From Magnolia sinica (taxonomy: Eukaryota; Streptophyta; Magnoliopsida; Magnoliales; Magnoliaceae), in contig NC_080582.1 in the NCBI RefSeq assembly GCF_029962835.1, forward strand, positions 77,558,177 to 77,622,176: a stretch of 64,000 nucleotides of DNA. The letters are read 5' to 3'. The translations under genes and the position numbers were made by a program. Shown in pieces: positions 60,305 to 64,000 of this stretch (the first letter of the stretch is position 1; the number at the start of each line of letters is the position of its first letter). The notes beneath the pieces are model-generated. The model worked only from the letters and a program-made list of their open reading frames with translations, did no database searches and was not told the DNA's origin.

Positions 60305-60449
60305 CATAGCTCAAATGGCAGACTGAGTGGAGATAGCTCGTTTCAACACTTGAGGTCTTGGTATGATCCCTAGCGAGGGTGGCTAACATGAAGTGTGTGC
60401 ACTGTCATGGGTGTGTACAAAGAAGCTAACCCAAAAATAAAAATAAAAA
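60305..60449 (+). mobile_element. tRNA-derived SINE, family 2
   Basis: A-box-like TAGCTCAAATGGCAGA, B-box-like GGTATGATCCC and an A-rich tail (CCAAAAATAAAAATAAAA). A perfect 14-bp target duplication TGTATACCGTTGAA flanks it (60,291-60,304 and 60,450-60,463). It is inserted in a MITE-like repeat and is unrelated in sequence to family 1. Confidence 0.9.
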
Positions 60450-60741
60450 TGTATACCGTTGAAAATTTCTGGGGGGCCACAAAAGTTATGGATCAAGTTG
60501 ATTTTTTTTCCCCTCATCCTGGTGTTTGTGATCTCATGAACATCTTGGAGGATAAATAAAGATCACTATGGGCACTGGAAAGGTTTCAACAGTTTAAATT
60601 AGTATTTTCATTGTTTCCTGTGGTATGGTCCACTTGAGCTTTGGATATGCTTAATTTTATGGCTTGACCTCTGCATGTAGAAGAAAAAAATGGATGGACT
60701 GATTGGATAAACCGTATATATTTACCGTGGGCCGAACTTAA

Positions 60742-61058
60742 TTTTATAGCCCATTTGATGATTGGTTTAGCTTAATAAAAACAAATGACATATTTTATCC
60801 CATGTTTTTTTTATATGAGTATGATATATCCACTCTGCCCAACTATTTCTCCATCAGGGATTTTAGGCCCACCTTGTTTGTGTTGCTGAGTTTTTTACGG
60901 AGGAAGTTTATTCTCAATGTTTAAATTGAGTTATTACTCTATATTATAGGTATTTTGAATTCTTGGGCCTACTTTTATAGCCCATTTGATGATTGGTTTA
61001 GCTTAATAAAAACAAATGACATATTTTATCCCATGTTTTTTTTATATGAGTATGATAT
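60742..61058 (+). repeat. 86-bp direct repeat, 231 bp apart
   Basis: TTTTATAGCCCATTTGATG and following bases at 60,742-60,827 and 60,973-61,058 look identical through TATGAGTATGATAT. Confidence 0.88.
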
Positions 61059-63126
61059 TTTAGAACAATTTTTTAATCTAAGCTATGCTTGATGTGAATA
61101 TACAACTTTCTACCTGTAAGTAACTTATAGGTTTTGCAAATAGAAAAACCAACTTATGTAATTGACTTACAACTTACATCCAAACAGGTTTGCCTGCCAA
61201 TAACTTACACTTGTAAGTGACTTACAGGTATGTCACTTACCACTTAAAAGAATTTACAGGCATCCACACATGCCCTAATGCAGGAATATTTCGATTTTTA
61301 TTGCCTTTTCCGTTTTTTCATTTATGTTTCTGGAGTGCACTTGAACGGAGAAGGAAAAAAAAGAGCATTTCGGATTCCAAAGGCAGATTGGAGTCCTCCT
61401 GCAAGAGGATCGAGACGCTGGATCTGGATTCAGTTTTCCGATCTAAAATGTAATTTATTTCGATTTCTTTTTCTTCTTTTTGAAGCTGGTGTTGGATTCT
61501 ATGATTTGTTTGATTTTTATTTTTGAATAGGATTTTTGAATTTTCTCTTGCTTTGTTAGCATTTAATTTTAGTGTATTTTCGATTCTTTGAATTTTTATT
61601 TTTATTTTTGGTTGTGGGGGAGAGAATCAACTTGTATTGGGTTGTTTACCAAAGGGATTATCATTTTTGAGGAATCCTCCTGAGAAGTGCTACCTCCACT
61701 GTACACATGGCATGTGTATAGTGATCAGAAGCCTTGATTTGGTGGGCCATCAGGTTTCCACATCCTAAGATAAATGCTATAAACTATGGTAGTCATTTGA
61801 TCTGTAGCTTAGGAAAGGATTGAGGAAGATGAATCATGGTCCACATTCAACACGTAAAATTCATAGCGATCAAACAGTTAGATTGAGCCATGGCCCATCT
61901 ACATGATGACCCACCATATCAACGGTCCAATCTCCATACACATTTCTACATGTACGGTCAAGACCATACTTCCAAGGCATACACCGTGCTTGCATTGCAG
62001 CGTTACTCTAGGTTGTACCTTTTTTACTCTTAACTGGTTTTACATTTTAGTTTGTTGGTTATTGGCCTTCGATGCTGGGTCCACCAGAAGAACCGTTCCA
62101 ATCACTGAGGCGTGTCCCACATATGGTGTGAACTACACTCTGGGGTACCATCACAAGTTACCTGCCTTTTCTTGCATATGTATTATGGGTTGAAGGGAGA
62201 TTGAAATGAACCTGCAAGTAACTAAGAATGGCTTCTTTCCTTGTGTGATTGATTTGAATGGTCTATAGAAGGATTCATTTGGCAGTATGGATTTAAATCC
62301 TCTTGAATCCAGTGGATTTTGAAACTTGTGGAATTGAGTGAATTTTACAAATCAGCTTTGAGGTGGGAATGCAAAAAGGACTCTTTGGGGGGATTTTGGA
62401 AGAATAAAAATCCAAACCTTCAAAATCCTTGCTACTAAAGTCTAAAGAAACTGAAATGCCCACAAACCCTCAGAATCCATGATTCCAAATGACCCCTAAT
62501 TTAAATGGTGCATAATGTTGTAAATCAACTATAATTAGTGTGGAGGATTAGCACATTATTGATCAGCCAACAGATTTTCTTAGCACATCATTGATCGGGC
62601 AACATATTTTCTTTCTCCTCCATGACTATTTCTTGAGACTTTTATTTATGACAATGCTTGGTAACTGTGTTTAATCTACAATCCTTTTCTATTCCTTAGA
62701 TCATTTCTTTTAATTATGCAATCCAGTTCCTAGATCAGCTAATGAAGTTAGGCTTACCTTGCAAATACTTTTCCCCTCCTGACACCTCTTTTGTGGACGC
62801 CTTGTGTCTCTTAGCAGGGAATTTGGTATTATTGTTTCCTCCTATACTTCTTCAGGCTTCGTTTTAATTATTTTTTGTGAGCTTTTTTACCAATAAAAAT
62901 TATGATATCTTATTTGATTTCAGGTATGGCCATCAAATTGCTTATGCTCTTTCTTTACTGGTTACAAATTCTGTACTATGTCTATTACAACTACTTACTT
63001 TTACCCTCCGGCAACATTTGTTGCTGTCCAAGTTTGAAGTCGAGTTTTTTGGAGTGGGCTTCAAGTTTGAAGTCTAGTGATTCAAATTTTGTTCAAAGGT
63101 TGTTTGCTTTGTAGTTTCGCGCCAGT
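61059..63126. other. Low-repeat stretch, possible gene edge
   Basis: 61,270-61,460 is GC-richer than its surroundings and open in two plus-strand frames. It could be a 5' exon or leader, but no family is recognised and splice sites are uncertain. 61,690-62,200 has MITE-like phrases. No CDS is called. Confidence 0.3.
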
Positions 63127-63210
63127 TTTATTAACTTGAGAGGCTTAGATTAACTTTAGAATTTATATATAGGAATTTTGAAGTCAATCTAAGCCTCTCA
63201 AGCTGATAAA
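63127..63210. repeat. Near-perfect hairpin, about 39-bp arms
   Basis: Arm 63,127-63,165 and arm 63,172-63,210 are reverse complements (ACTTGAGAGGCTTAGATT with AATCTAAGCCTCTCAAGC), with about seven mismatches and an AT-rich loop of about 6 bases. Confidence 0.85.
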
Positions 63211-63352
63211 ATTATTGGGCAGCCTGAGACAACATTCTTACCACTGAAGTTTCGTCTTCTGGAATTGATTTGTCATGTTTGGTCTTCAATTCTGCTGGTT
63301 CAACCTGAATTTACTTTGACGGTTTCTTTTAATCTCTCTCTTATAATTGGTT

Positions 63353-63408
63353 TAGATGAACTTTCTTATTAATAGGATTGTAGATGAACTTTCTTATTAA
63401 TAGGATTA
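63353..63408 (+). repeat. 28-bp tandem duplication at a candidate splice acceptor
   Basis: Two units at 63,353-63,380 and 63,381-63,408 (TAGATGAACTTTCTTATTAA and the following 8 bases) differ only at the last base, where the second unit makes ATTAG, a possible 3' splice site. Confidence 0.9.
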
Positions 63409-63409
63409 G

Positions 63410-63483
63410 AAGCCCACGTAAGTGCTCAATTGGTTGCTGTACCAAAGGAGCATGCTGCCTATGGTGAAATCACAGAATCAAAG
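63410..63483 (+). CDS. Candidate internal exon of unknown host gene
   Basis: Bounded by ATTAG before and AAG|GTATCT after, both fitting plant splice sites. The 74 bases read without a stop: a split codon then AHVSAQLVAVPKEHAAYGEI and TESK. Composition is more coding-like than the flanks, which are AT-rich as expected for introns. I do not recognise the protein. Neighbouring exons were not found with confidence, and the gene, if real, continues beyond the window. Confidence 0.3.
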
Positions 63484-64000
63484 GTATCTTTTTCATAATG
63501 ATTCCTAGAGTATGGCTGGATCATTTGCACAAGATTATGAAAGTTTAAATTATTCTTTCCTCGTTTGATAAGTTTACACTTTCTTTCGTCCGTATGATAA
63601 TTTTTCTTTTTGTTCAAGTTCATAGATTAATAAACATTTCGTACTATATTTCCATCAATTTTTTTAATAATTTGTACTTCAATAATTTCCTTTTGCCAGT
63701 TGAGGGAGGGAAATTTTTGACATGAAAGAAAGATGAAAAACATAAGGGTGCATTTGCCAAATATTCTGTAGGTAAAAGCTCTTCTCTTGAACATTCTTGC
63801 CAAATATTCTGAAGGTAAAAGCTTGCTGCTTAATATGTTGATTGCCTTTAGCATCTTCAAATTTAAGATCCATTCCACGCTCTTGAGTTTAATGTCTATC
63901 GTCAGTATTTGCAATGCCACCTGTGACTACCTATCTGGATATGCCCATTCTTTTTTCTTTTTCTTTTTTAAATTTTTTGTTTTGAAGGATAACATAAAAT
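63484..64000. other. AT-rich sequence, probably intron
   Basis: Contains a 25-bp imperfect direct repeat (63,756-63,780 and 63,799-63,823). Minus-strand ORFs here are AT-rich noise. No gene feature is supported. Confidence 0.4.

Noticed and set aside
62029-62193. Possible exon after TTTTAG near 62,049
   Set aside because: The sequence (GGGTCCACCAGAAGAACC, TCCCACATATGG) looks like the common MITE-type repeat.
62877-63114. Possible exon after TTTCAG at 62,923
   Set aside because: Two overlapping frames, biased Leu/Phe composition and no donor site in a sensible place.

Overview
This is nuclear DNA from a flowering plant with a repeat-dense genome. It contains Ty3/gypsy chromovirus coding sequence, Ty1/copia gag remnants, L1-type LINE pieces, tRNA-derived SINEs and many copies of a MITE-like family whose ends read like GTGGGCCCCACC. 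I associate that MITE family with magnoliids (Magnolia or laurel relatives); this is an inference, not a proof. I see no intact host gene. The only candidate host exon lies at 63,410-63,483. No rRNA, tRNA, CRISPR or organellar sequence was recognised.

Layout. 1-6,896 is a patchwork: a SINE (441-583), a MITE (851-1,337), LTR-type fragments, an exact 11-bp-period array (5,102-5,288) and a broken gypsy-type ORF (6,028-6,896). 6,897-15,652 is copy 1 of a direct segmental duplication; copy 2 is 48,727-53,424. Both copies carry copia gag remnants and a small secreted-peptide-like gene fragment. They differ by large rearrangements, and copy 1 has a 4-kb insertion at about 10,283-14,240. 15,653-23,610 is a tandem LTR element array (internal, LTR, internal, LTR) with no coding capacity.

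23,984-44,415 is a large inverted repeat (palindrome) centred near 37,543. Its arms carry head-to-head LTRs and, at both outer ends, an almost identical LINE fragment. A 6.65-kb chromovirus (27,643-34,297, minus strand) sits in the left arm only. To the right follow two smaller nested inverted repeats (44,680-46,795 and 46,827-47,612). A SINE sits in one arm of the first of these, and the other arm keeps the empty site.

52,888-56,880 is a minus-strand LTR-like region. Inside it, 53,454-54,145 is the most unusual object in the window: 18 tandem units of about 39 bp arranged as three repeats of a 6-unit, about 232-bp higher-order repeat. Most units form a short hairpin with a conserved loop and compensatory changes in the stem. 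57,246-61,100 is MITE- and SINE-rich. 61,100-64,000 is lower in recognised repeats and may be the edge of a host gene.

How the parts interact: the window records retrotransposon insertion, inverted and direct duplication, and decay by C-to-T type nonsense changes. No gene set working as a pathway is visible. Identity statements are by-eye comparisons and should be read as approximate.
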